From NCBI GenBank assembly GCA_016218915.1, contig JACRCQ010000030.1, positions 372,001 through 436,000 of the forward strand: a DNA stretch of 64,000 nucleotides. Reading direction: 5' to 3'. This DNA is from Deltaproteobacteria bacterium. Its GTDB lineage: Bacteria; Myxococcota_A; Polyangia; Polyangiales; Polyangiaceae. The notes below the pieces were generated by a model. It made no database searches. It saw only the letters and a program-made list of their open reading frames with translations, and was not told where the DNA came from. Shown piece by piece: positions 17,728 through 25,827 of this stretch. The position numbers and the translations under genes were made by a program. Each line of letters starts with the position of its first letter. Position 1 is the first letter of the stretch.

Positions 17728-19126
17728 GGGAGGGGAGGGCGGCGAGTGCCTGGATCCGTTCCGCGAGCGCAGGAAGGAAGCGCATGGCCAACGACGAGGA
17801 AGCACGTGAGAGCCTCTTCCAAGAGATGCCGTAGAACAGGAAGTAGCACAGCCAGATAGCGAGCTTCGTGTCCGTGGCCGACAGGGAGGGGGTGTGAACG
17901 AGCGGACGCACATCCGCGATGCCGAAGTAGTAGTTGTCCCAGTCCTGGGCCGCTGCCGTGAGGTAGCCGCGCTCCTCGCATATCGCGCGGACCTCCGTGC
18001 CGGGGAATGGGACGAGATTGACGATGGCGAGGCTGTCGAGCTCCAGGCTACGGAAGAATCGGATGCTCTGCAGAATGTCGCTCCAGGTTTCTCCGGGGTA
18101 GCCGATGATGAGATTGGAGCCCGTCTTGAAGCCGCGGTCCTTGGCAAGCGCGACAATGGACCGCGCACGTTCCAGGTCGAGCTGCTTGTTCATGAGCCCA
18201 AGAACCCGAGGCGATCCGGACTCGATCCCGAATCCTATCCAGTAGCCGCCCGCGGCCCTGATCGCCTCCAGGAGAGTCGCGTCGACCCGGTCCGCACGGA
18301 GGCCATTGGCGAACTTGACGCTGAGGCCCGGAAATCGGGAGCGGATTCCTCGCAGGATCGCGAGCGCGCGCTCCCGGTCCATCGTGAAATTGTCGTCCTC
18401 GATGTAGACCTCATCAATCGCGTAGCGGTCAATCAAAGCGCCGATCTCGTCGAGTACCTTGTCCGCCGCGCGGACGCGCACGCGCTTGCCCATGGTCCTG
18501 CAGCAGAACGCACACGGGTACGGGCAGCCACGCGACGTCATGATAGGTAGGACCCGCTTGCCCTTGCGAAACAGTCCGTGGGTCATTCGGGCGAAGACGC
18601 TTTCCAGGTCGAGCAGATGGAACGCGGGATACGGCAACGCATCCAATTCCGCCGAGGTCAGCAGCGGACGACACGGGGTCCGTTGCATCGTTCCGCTGGA
18701 CCTCCGGACGAGATTCGCAACGCCGTCCAGCGTCCCGCCGTTCACCCAGGCTTCGCACAGCTCGAGAAAAGCGAATTCTCCTTCTCCTACCACACAAGCG
18801 TCGATGCCAGGGCATGCAAGGACTTCCTCGGGCAAGACGCTCGGATGAGGGCCGCCGGCTACCACCGCGGTCTCGGGCAGGCTGGCCTTGATTCGTCGCG
18901 CAGCCTGGAAGACCCGCTTTACGGCTGCGGTCACCACGGTGAAACCGACGACCGAGGGACGATAGGCGAGAAGCTTCTGGAGATAGCCAGGGTCCAGGCT
19001 CTCGTCGAACGTACGGACCTGCATCCCGCTTTTCTCGAGGACGGCGGCGAGATACAGAAGCCCCAGATTCGGGCTGAAGTTGCCGTCCGGAATCCGTGGT
19101 TGGACGAGCGCAACACGCCTATGCAT
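17609..19126 (-). CDS. Cobalamin-binding-type radical SAM protein (first of three)
   Basis: This 505-residue protein has an N-terminal Rossmann domain of the cobalamin-binding type (residues about 1-140, with VVAGGPHPSVLPEE and VVGEGE), then a radical SAM core with CPYPCAFC (C201, C205, C208), the CX3CX2C motif that binds the [4Fe-4S] cluster. The usual DxHxxG cobalamin ligand is absent, as in many members. The family performs methylations, ring changes or other C-C and C-S chemistry on unactivated carbons. The C-terminal 39 or so residues, antisense to the end of the neighbouring gene, are Arg/Pro-rich and probably not functional. It overlaps the upstream radical SAM gene by 8 bases (19119-19126), so the two are co-translated. 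Substrate unknown. Confidence 0.88.
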   Translation of the reverse strand: MHRRVALVQPRIPDGNFSPNLGLLYLAAVLEKSGMQVRTFDESLDPGYLQKLLAYRPSVVGFTVVTAAVKRVFQAARRIKASLPETAVVAGGPHPSVLPEEVLACPGIDACVVGEGEFAFLELCEAWVNGGTLDGVANLVRRSSGTMQRTPCRPLLTSAELDALPYPAFHLLDLESVFARMTHGLFRKGKRVLPIMTSRGCPYPCAFCCRTMGKRVRVRAADKVLDEIGALIDRYAIDEVYIEDDNFTMDRERALAILRGIRSRFPGLSVKFANGLRADRVDATLLEAIRAAGGYWIGFGIESGSPRVLGLMNKQLDLERARSIVALAKDRGFKTGSNLIIGYPGETWSDILQSIRFFRSLELDSLAIVNLVPFPGTEVRAICEERGYLTAAAQDWDNYYFGIADVRPLVHTPSLSATDTKLAIWLCYFLFYGISWKRLSRASSSLAMRFLPALAERIQALAALPSPTGRPANRGTSGQSGLPDDPAGSRETHRAPRRDAQARKA

Positions 19127-20555
19127 TCGCCCCCCTGTTCCACCTCAGGAACTCGAACAGCCCCTTCATGTTGCCCAGTAGGTCGCGCGGGCTCCGCAGT
19201 GATCTCAAACGCCGCAAGACGTAGCGCGGCCGCAAGTAGTATCGTCGGTAGGCCTTCCGATAGAATTCCTCGAGCGCTCGCGCCGGTACGTCCTCCAGCC
19301 GTATCAAGACGTGCGCCCCGTCGGTCTTCGGATAAAGCTCGAATCCGTCGCACATCAGCGCGTGTTTCTCTTTTGCCAAGCGATAGAGATCGGTTCCGGG
19401 AAGCGGGATCGCGAGATTGAAGATGACGAAGTCCGAGTCGAGGTCGAGGGCAAGATTCACCGTTCGGGTCAGGCTCTCGAGGTCCTCCCCTGGAAAGCCG
19501 AGGATGTACGACGTTCGGGTCTCAATCCCCTCCAGCCTTGCAGCACCGAGTGCCGCGCGCGCATCCTTCGGGGAAATGCGCTTGTGCATGAGATCTCCGA
19601 GCTCGACACTGGCCGTCTCGATACCGAAACCGATGGAGACGCAGCCTGCCTGACGCATGCGCCGCAGCAGCGGTGGGTCGACCAGATTCACGCGTGTCGA
19701 GCACGTCCAGGTCAGATCCAGCCCCTTCGTCCGTATCTGGTCGCACAGCGCCTCTGTCCGACCGCGGTCCATGGTGAAACAATCGTCCGCAAAGTAGATC
19801 TCCTTCACCCCGTACCGCTCGATGAGATACTCGATCTCAGCGATGACGTTCGCGACGCTGCGGTACCGGACGTGATTGCCGAAGATCGCCTTGGAGCAGA
19901 ACCCGCACGCGAACGGGCATCCCCGCGTCGTCATCATCGAGGTCACGGGCAGCCGTCGATAAGCCCCCGATGCGGGTCGATAAATGTGCATGGGGAGCAG
20001 CTCCCGAGCGGGCCACGGGAGGGAGTTGAGGTCTTCGACGTACCCCACGCCTGCATTATGGATGGTTCTTCCTTGGTGCCGATAGGTGAGCCCCGGGATG
20101 GTGGACAGGGAGGGTTCGCTGGAGCTGCCGCATTTCCGCAGGTAGTCGAGTAGCCGCGGCAGCACCGGCTCGCCCTCGCCGCGTACGACATAGTCGATGC
20201 ACGGTTGCTCGATCACCTCCTCGGGAAGGATGCTCGCGTGGGGGCCTCCGGCGACCACGGTCGCAGCGGGCAGGGCCGACTTCGCGGCCCGAGCGGCAGC
20301 GAGCGCCTGGACCACCGTGGTCGTGTACATGGATATCCCGATGACGTCCGGACGTCGGCTCTTGAGCTCCTGGACGAATCGATCGAGCCCGAGCCCCAGT
20401 CCCCAGGCATCGAGCACCTCTGTCTGCACGGTCTTGTCCGACGCAAGCACTGCGGCCATGGACGCAAAGCCCAACGGCGGATAAATGGCGCCGGTAGCGC
20501 TGTAGACGCTGTGGCTGTCGAGCTTCCAGGGTGGGTTGACCAGCAGGAGTTTCAT
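19119..20555 (-). CDS. Cobalamin-binding-type radical SAM protein (second of three)
   Basis: The protein has 478 residues from ATG 20555, chosen because GAGG lies just upstream and MKLLLVNPPW is the usual family start (ATG 20573 is also open). The cobalamin-type domain (1-140) contains PPLGFASMAAVL, VVAGGPHASILPEE and VVRGEGE. The radical SAM core has CPFACGFC (C213, C217, C220), then FADDCFTMDR, GFGIETAS and YILGFPGED, the standard strand order of the B12-radical SAM group (BchE-like). A basic C-terminal tail (YYLRPRYVLRRLRSLRSPRD) resembles that of the third member at 25828. It is the first gene of the minus-strand pair, divergent from the flippase-like gene with 166 bases between starts. 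Substrate unknown; a lipid or polyprenyl chain would fit the context. Confidence 0.9.
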   Translation of the reverse strand: MKLLLVNPPWKLDSHSVYSATGAIYPPLGFASMAAVLASDKTVQTEVLDAWGLGLGLDRFVQELKSRRPDVIGISMYTTTVVQALAAARAAKSALPAATVVAGGPHASILPEEVIEQPCIDYVVRGEGEPVLPRLLDYLRKCGSSSEPSLSTIPGLTYRHQGRTIHNAGVGYVEDLNSLPWPARELLPMHIYRPASGAYRRLPVTSMMTTRGCPFACGFCSKAIFGNHVRYRSVANVIAEIEYLIERYGVKEIYFADDCFTMDRGRTEALCDQIRTKGLDLTWTCSTRVNLVDPPLLRRMRQAGCVSIGFGIETASVELGDLMHKRISPKDARAALGAARLEGIETRTSYILGFPGEDLESLTRTVNLALDLDSDFVIFNLAIPLPGTDLYRLAKEKHALMCDGFELYPKTDGAHVLIRLEDVPARALEEFYRKAYRRYYLRPRYVLRRLRSLRSPRDLLGNMKGLFEFLRWNRGANA

Positions 20556-20721
20556 CATGCCTCGGAATCGCATGCCGCGGACGCGTCCAAAGCGTGCCCG
20601 CGTCGTGCCCGGGCTGCAACACGCAAGGTGCTCGGCCTCCGGATCGAAACGCTGACGAACGCGAGCGCTGCGCCTCCGATGATGGACGGGTCGGCGGACG
20701 GGGAGGTAGGATGCGGATCAG

Positions 20722-21786
20722 GTGTTCACGGCTCCAGATAGCGCCCCGACGACCACGTCCGGCCGGCCGAACCGGCCGAGCCGCCGGCTGATGCTGCTGG
20801 GACTCAGGTGTCTGGTCGTTGCCGTGCCGCTCGCTTGGGTCGCGTACTCAACTCCGGTCGTGACCTCCGCGCGCCTGGCCCTTCAGGTCGGGCTTCGCCC
20901 TATCGCCTTCGTGTTTTGCATCTTCGTGCTGGCGGTCGCCGTTGGGGCCCTTCGCTGGCGCGTCCTTCTGCAAGCCTATGACGCGCCGAGCGTGCCCCCC
21001 TTTCTTTCGCTGCTTCGCACGACCTTTCTGGGACTGTACTTCGGGCTGCTCCCCGGGGCTGTCGGTGGCGACGTCGTCCGCGCCTATCGTACCCGTCACG
21101 CGGCTGGCGGCCTCGTGCAGTCGATGATGGTCGTATTCGTCGATCGTTTGGCAGGACTGTTCGGATTGCTGGCGCTCGTGGCTGCGTTTGGATTCTGGGG
21201 GCCGCCGTCGCGATCCTCGCTGGCCGTGGATCTCACGCGCTCAGCCGCAGCCATCGCGATGCTCCTCGCTTTGCTGAGCCTTGGGGCCCCTTGGCTGCCA
21301 AAGCTTTGGCCGGGGCTGGGACGCACGCTCCGCCGAGCGCCGGGAGTGCTCAAGGAGCTTGGCACGCTGCGCCCTCCGCGCGATGCGGCCCGGCTCGCGG
21401 CTGCTTGCGGCCTGTCGTGTATCACCCAGGCTGCTGTCATCGGATGCCTGACCTATCTCGTGGTGCAGGTCTCCCCCGGCGTCGAGATCTTCCGCGTCCT
21501 TCAAGTGGCTCCGCTCGTAGTGCTGCTGACCTTCGTCCCCCTGACACCGCTCGGGATTGGTCAGCGCGAGGTCGTGTTCGTCAGCATCTGGGGAATTGCT
21601 GGGGTCTCTTCCACGGCAGCACTGAGCGCATCCTTGCTCGCATTCCTCGTCACGGTGGGTGTTTCCTCCACCGGTGGCCTCGTGGTGCTCCTCGAGCGTT
21701 CTTCTACCAAGGCAGAGCCGGCCCCAGAGCCACGGCCCGCGAGCGGCGAATCAGAGGCCAGTCTGCCCGTGAGCAAGGACCGCTAG
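20722..21786 (+). CDS. YbhN/AglD-like flippase-type membrane protein
   Basis: This 354-residue polytopic protein starts at a GTG preceded by GGTAGGA. It matches the lysylphosphatidylglycerol-synthase transmembrane (UPF0104, YbhN/AglD) family: LRWRVLLQAYDAP, then FLGLYFGLLPGAVGGDVVRAYRT and VFVDRLAGLFGLLAL. There are about eight membrane helices. Members move lipid-linked sugars or modified lipids or form the membrane half of MprF; no aminoacyl transferase domain is present here, so transport or an accessory role in glycolipid synthesis is more likely. The C-terminal 25 residues are acidic and hydrophilic. It is followed after 65 bases by a GT2 glycosyltransferase on the same strand, a frequent partner for this family. 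Confidence 0.85.
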   Translation: MFTAPDSAPTTTSGRPNRPSRRLMLLGLRCLVVAVPLAWVAYSTPVVTSARLALQVGLRPIAFVFCIFVLAVAVGALRWRVLLQAYDAPSVPPFLSLLRTTFLGLYFGLLPGAVGGDVVRAYRTRHAAGGLVQSMMVVFVDRLAGLFGLLALVAAFGFWGPPSRSSLAVDLTRSAAAIAMLLALLSLGAPWLPKLWPGLGRTLRRAPGVLKELGTLRPPRDAARLAAACGLSCITQAAVIGCLTYLVVQVSPGVEIFRVLQVAPLVVLLTFVPLTPLGIGQREVVFVSIWGIAGVSSTAALSASLLAFLVTVGVSSTGGLVVLLERSSTKAEPAPEPRPASGESEASLPVSKDR

Positions 21787-21851
21787 ATGGCAAGTTCGGG
21801 CCAGCGCCGTTCGTCCGAGGCGGGCTATCGCCAGGCAAGCGCCTGGGCGGT

Positions 21852-22907
21852 ATGATCGCCTCAACCATGTCCCATTCCGAACATGCCTCGCGAATTGCGG
21901 TAATCATACCGTGTCTCGACGAGGCCCTGACCATCGGCTCGGTGGTCGCGGACTTCCGGCGCGAGTTGCCCGACGCCCAGGTCGTCGTGATCGACAACGG
22001 CTCCACAGATGCCACTGCGTCGATTGCCGCGGCGGGCGGCGCAGTCATCCTCCACGAACGCAGGCGTGGGAAAGGGCACGCGGTCAGGAAGGCCTTCCGC
22101 CAGATCGATGCGGACATCTACCTGCTGGTGGACGGCGACGGAACCTATCCGGCCGGCGATGCCCACAAGCTGATCGCTCCAGTTGTGTCGGACCACGCGG
22201 ACGTGGCGATTGGCACCCGACTCGAGAAGGCCTCGAGGAGCGAAGTGCACTGGATCAATCGCATCGGCAACCGGCTCTTCCTGTCCACCGTCAATTTCAT
22301 ATTTCGAGCGGAAGTTGGGGACCTGCTGACAGGCTACCGGGCCATGACGCGTCAGTTCGTGCGGCAGTCTCCCATCTTCTCTTCCGGGTTTGAGCTCGAG
22401 ACCGAGCTGACCATTCTTGCGTTGGATCGTGGTGCCCGGACCGAAGAGGTGCCCGTGCGCTTGATCAGCAGACCTGCCGGGAGCCGCTCGAAGATTCGGA
22501 TTGTCGGTGACGGCTTCAGAATCCTGTATGTGATCTTCCTCCTGCTAAGAGACTATCGTCCGCTCACATTCTTCGGGGGAATCGGCCTCGCCGTTGGGCT
22601 CCTCGGCCTCGCGCCGGGTCTCTTCGTGACTTGGGAGTTCGCCAAGACCCACGTCGTCCGCATTCCCACAGCCGTCCTTGCGACCGGGCTCGAGATGGTG
22701 AGCGTGAGCCTGATTCTCGCGGGTGTGATCCTGACCACCGTCGCGCGCCGCTTCCGCGAGATCGCTTTCCAGGTCAACGGCATCCAGGAAGACCTCCGGT
22801 CGCTTTCGTCCCGCCCTCGTGCACCGAGCGCCGGGGGCCATTCCCGTTCCGACGACGACCAGGATCTGGCGGCGCACCGGGGCCCGGGTGCTGAGGGTCA
22901 CGGGTGA
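21852..22907 (+). CDS. GT2 glycosyltransferase, dolichyl-phosphate sugar synthase-like
   Basis: The product has 351 residues from ATG 21852 (ATG 21867 also possible). The GT-A fold begins with AVIIPCLDEALTIGSVV, then VVVIDNGSTDAT, GKGHAVRKAF and the metal-binding YLLVDGDGTYP (DxD type), followed by TGYRAM and ETELTILAL. Two membrane helices near residues 235-310 anchor the C-terminus, as in DPM/GtrB-like enzymes that load a sugar onto a polyprenyl phosphate. The open frame extends upstream to 21291 but that part overlaps the flippase gene and lacks GT sequence. The last 10 bases overlap the convergent SDR gene. With the flippase-like neighbour, a sugar-lipid donor for the GT-C enzymes of this window is a reasonable inference. 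Confidence 0.9.
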   Translation: MIASTMSHSEHASRIAVIIPCLDEALTIGSVVADFRRELPDAQVVVIDNGSTDATASIAAAGGAVILHERRRGKGHAVRKAFRQIDADIYLLVDGDGTYPAGDAHKLIAPVVSDHADVAIGTRLEKASRSEVHWINRIGNRLFLSTVNFIFRAEVGDLLTGYRAMTRQFVRQSPIFSSGFELETELTILALDRGARTEEVPVRLISRPAGSRSKIRIVGDGFRILYVIFLLLRDYRPLTFFGGIGLAVGLLGLAPGLFVTWEFAKTHVVRIPTAVLATGLEMVSVSLILAGVILTTVARRFREIAFQVNGIQEDLRSLSSRPRAPSAGGHSRSDDDQDLAAHRGPGAEGHG

Positions 22908-23905
22908 ACGAGGAGTCGCTCTGCACGTAGATATTCGAGCGTTGCGCGGACGCTTGTCTCGAGGGATTCCGTGGGCTGGAATCCAAGGTCGACGCGCGCT
23001 CGAGCCGCTGAAAAGTACTTGTAGCGAAACAGCTCGGCGATCCTTTGAACCGGCAGGTCCACGTGGGCGAGCCCTGCGAGCTGTCCCACGAGCGCGAGGC
23101 ACCTCCTGGCGACTGGTGCAACATGCGGCGGAAGCACGATGCGAGTGCCCCTCCATCCGCCCGCTGTCGTGATCGCTTCGAACAGATCCCGATAGGACAC
23201 GTGGCCCGCCGATAGGAGGTAGTTCGTCCCTGCGGTGCCCCGCTCTGCGATCAGAAGAATCCCACGTACGAGGTCGTCGATGTGAATCCACGATGTGCCT
23301 CCCGGCGGTACCAGGAGACGCTTGCGGGACAGCACCTCATGCACGACGCGTCCCCCGGCTCGCAGGTGATGATCGCCGGCTCCGTACGTCGTCACAGGGT
23401 TCGCAATCCTCACATCGAGCCCGCGATCGAGCGCCGACCTGCAAACCTGCTCCGCGCGAGCCTTGCTGGCCGCATAGGAATCGCTCGGCGCGTGGCGCCG
23501 CGGGCTGTCCTCGTTCATCAGCGTTGCCGCCGTATCCGCAGCCCCAAAGACCGCTCCGGCTGACAAAAATACCATGGAGCGAGCTCGTGCCTCGATCGCT
23601 GCATCTACCAGCCGGCTCGTTCCGTCTACGTTGGTCTCGAAGACTTCGGGGCGGTCCGCTGGATCGAATGAGACGCGCGCCGCGCAATGGATGACGACGG
23701 CGCCTTGGGGAATGAGTCTGCGCAACGCGCTGAGGTCGCGCAGGTCGCCTCGCACGATCGGCACGGACAGCGCGCGGAGGAAGGGATGGTCTTGGCGCTG
23801 GTGCACCATCAGGACGACCTGCTCGGAACGCCTGGCGAGCTCGCGCGCGAGCGCGGCGCCCACGAACCCGTTGGCGCCCGTCAGAAAATGGATGTCGCGG
23901 CGCAT
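22898..23905 (-). CDS. Extended SDR epimerase/dehydratase-like protein
   Basis: The product has 335 residues from ATG 23905, which follows AGGATGATGCG and starts right after the upstream stop. The NAD(P)-binding Rossmann motif TGANGFVG lies at 9-16, GDLRD at 53-57, and the catalytic YAASK at 144-148 (Tyr144, Lys148), with a Ser-rich strand (VFLSAGAVF) before it. This is an extended SDR of the sugar epimerase, dihydroflavonol-reductase or hopanoid-associated epimerase group. It could modify a nucleotide sugar or reduce a lipid ketone. Immediately downstream of the radical SAM/SPASM gene, it is probably the last gene of the minus-strand operon that starts at 27228 or further upstream. Confidence 0.88.
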   Translation of the reverse strand: MRRDIHFLTGANGFVGAALARELARRSEQVVLMVHQRQDHPFLRALSVPIVRGDLRDLSALRRLIPQGAVVIHCAARVSFDPADRPEVFETNVDGTSRLVDAAIEARARSMVFLSAGAVFGAADTAATLMNEDSPRRHAPSDSYAASKARAEQVCRSALDRGLDVRIANPVTTYGAGDHHLRAGGRVVHEVLSRKRLLVPPGGTSWIHIDDLVRGILLIAERGTAGTNYLLSAGHVSYRDLFEAITTAGGWRGTRIVLPPHVAPVARRCLALVGQLAGLAHVDLPVQRIAELFRYKYFSAARARVDLGFQPTESLETSVRATLEYLRAERLLVHP

Positions 23906-23909
23906 CGCA

Positions 23910-25004
23910 TCATCCTGCTCGATCCTTGCCCGGCTCACCCCATCGTACGTCGCGATGGCTCAAGGGCTGATGCCCGGCTTCGCGGATCTGCCGCATCACA
24001 TGCTGGATGAATGCCGGCTCCGCTGCCACCAGACACCTCGGCCAGTAGCCCGCCAGATACGGGCTTCCCAATGCCCTGCGTCGGATCTCCTCCACGCTCT
24101 CCTGTGGAACCTGGCCAAAGCTGACGTGCAGGAAGGGGCACGCAAACACGTCGCCGTATGGCGTCACATAGAGTATCTCCTTCGCGGCTCCGCACCCGCG
24201 GCGCAGGTAATTCCCCTCGAGGTCGGTCTTGATCAACGGGTCGCGAGCGCAATAGCTGTCGACGAGCCTCAGGTCCTCCGCTGTCAGCAGGATGTCGTCG
24301 TTCGCTTTCCATCGGCCCGCAGGCACTGCCAGAGCGAGGACCAGCAGGCACCGCCTTTGTCTCGCGAGATCGAACAGCTTGTGCAGCCCAGCCGACCGCA
24401 CGTTCTGATGCGACACCGTCGTCCCGATCGTCACGTGCAGCCCCATCGACAGCGCCCGGTCGATCCCTGCCAGCGCGAGCTCGAAGGTGCCGTCCTTGCC
24501 CCGGAATCTGTCGTGCTCCTCTGCGTGCCCGCTATCCAGGCTCACGGTCAGGATGTCGACTCCCGCACGCCGCAGCCTCACCAGGTTGTCGTGCGTGAGA
24601 AGCGTCCCATTCGTGGTGACGGAGATCAGCGCGCTCCAAGGGTCCACCGCGCGCAGAATGCTTTCGAGCCGATCCATGTCCAGCGTGGCCTCTCCCCCCT
24701 GGAACGAGAAGGCCACCGCCCCCAGTGCCCTGCACTGCGTTGCGATTCGCCCGTAGTCGCCGGGCGTCAGTAGCTCACGCCCGTTGGCTGAACCGCGCAG
24801 CGACTCGTTGAAGCAATGCGCGCACTTCAGGTTGCACGCGAAATCGATTGAGAAGTCCACGTAACGCAGCAGCGGCCTGCGCAGCACGAAGACGCGCAGG
24901 GAAGTCGAAGCAATCCTTGCAGTCAGGCGGGGCTTGCGGCGATGGACGGCATACCGGAAAGCGAGCCAGTAGCGAGCCGCCTGCCTTTGCACAAGCGCCT
25001 TCAC
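23910..25004 (-). CDS. Radical SAM protein with SPASM-like C-terminal domain
   Basis: The protein has 364 residues. The GTG at 25004 overlaps the stop of the upstream methyltransferase (GTGA), which fixes the start better than the longer open frame to 25091. The core motif is CNLKCAHC (C57, C61, C64), preceded by RYVDFSIDFA. SFQGGEATL, VTTNGTLL and VSLDSG follow the standard radical SAM order. A C-terminal CGAAKEILYVTPYGDVFACPF segment matches the SPASM/twitch region that holds auxiliary clusters, with only a few Cys. Such proteins modify peptides, sugars, hopanoids or lipids. No precursor peptide gene is visible nearby, so RiPP maturation is not favoured. It lies between a methyltransferase and an SDR gene. 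Confidence 0.88.
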   Translation of the reverse strand: MKALVQRQAARYWLAFRYAVHRRKPRLTARIASTSLRVFVLRRPLLRYVDFSIDFACNLKCAHCFNESLRGSANGRELLTPGDYGRIATQCRALGAVAFSFQGGEATLDMDRLESILRAVDPWSALISVTTNGTLLTHDNLVRLRRAGVDILTVSLDSGHAEEHDRFRGKDGTFELALAGIDRALSMGLHVTIGTTVSHQNVRSAGLHKLFDLARQRRCLLVLALAVPAGRWKANDDILLTAEDLRLVDSYCARDPLIKTDLEGNYLRRGCGAAKEILYVTPYGDVFACPFLHVSFGQVPQESVEEIRRRALGSPYLAGYWPRCLVAAEPAFIQHVMRQIREAGHQPLSHRDVRWGEPGKDRAG

Positions 25005-25771
25005 TTCTGCGCCCACAGAGTCAGGGACGGCGCAAATCCTCGCCGCGCCGTACCCTCGTCGTTGACCACACGACCGATCCGGTCGAACCATGGACTGAGT
25101 CCCATCCAGTGATAAGACGCCCGGACGCTCTGGAATTGTAGGACTCGGAGAGCCCGGACCATCCCGGTAGCGTCCACTCCGTCATGATGCACTTCGGTGG
25201 CTCGATAGATGTCCGACGGAAGCGCCGGACACAATGCGCGGTACCGCTTCTCTTCGTTGCGCAGCAGTCGGTACACGGCCAGCGGCCCTCGGAAGACCAG
25301 AAAGAAGAGACGGTCCAGGTCATGATCGGTGTACAGCATTCCGCCGGGTCGCAGCACGCGGTGTATCTCGCGGAACACAGGAGTGTGGTCGGCGACATGG
25401 TGAAGAAACGCTACGGCCACGACCGCATCGAACGAGCCGGACTCGAAGGGAAGGCCATCGGCCTCGGCGGTGTGGAAGGTCGCTCCAGGGACGGATGCTC
25501 GCGCTTTCTCGAGGACCTTGGGGGAGATGTCGACGCCGTCAACCTGATGGAACAGCCGTACTGCCCGCGAAGCAACGAAACCCGTGCCGCATCCGAGATC
25601 CAGAACCCGCCCCGCGCCGCAAGCGCTTGCGACCCGCCCCAATTGCCGGTCCAGATATCGCCCCAATCGCTCGTCCCGCCGCCCGTCCGCCTCCTCGTAC
25701 ACGTCGCTGACCAGATCGTAGAACGTCCGATTTGCCGCCTTGGATTGGGCCTGCGTCACCTCGGCTGACAT
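25001..25771 (-). CDS. Class I SAM-dependent methyltransferase
   Basis: This 256-residue protein starts at an ATG with GGATGGAGCG in front. The SAM-binding motif VLDLGCGTGF is at 56-65, VDGVDIS follows as motif II, and FDAVVAVAFLHHV and EIHRVLRPGGMLYTDHD are the usual motifs of the UbiE/Methyltransf_11 group. The N-terminus (NRTFYDLVSDVYEEADGR) is typical of small-molecule methyltransferases. It is translationally coupled to the radical SAM/SPASM gene and lies 56 bases after a cobalamin-type radical SAM gene. The acceptor is unknown; O- or C-methylation of the pathway product is inferred. Confidence 0.9.
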   Translation of the reverse strand: MSAEVTQAQSKAANRTFYDLVSDVYEEADGRRDERLGRYLDRQLGRVASACGAGRVLDLGCGTGFVASRAVRLFHQVDGVDISPKVLEKARASVPGATFHTAEADGLPFESGSFDAVVAVAFLHHVADHTPVFREIHRVLRPGGMLYTDHDLDRLFFLVFRGPLAVYRLLRNEEKRYRALCPALPSDIYRATEVHHDGVDATGMVRALRVLQFQSVRASYHWMGLSPWFDRIGRVVNDEGTARRGFAPSLTLWAQK

Positions 25772-25827
25772 CGCTCCATCCTATCCGGAAGCTCCCCAAG
25801 CGTCATCGATACTTCGGGCCCAGGCAC

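Noticed and set aside
21291-21851. Upstream extension of the GT2 frame
   Set aside because: It overlaps the flippase-like gene in another frame, has no GT sequence, and normal start codons exist at 21852 and 21867.
23910-25004. Radical SAM/SPASM protein as a RiPP maturase
   Set aside because: No small precursor peptide gene, transporter or peptidase is adjacent; neighbours are methyltransferase, SDR and glycosyltransferase genes.
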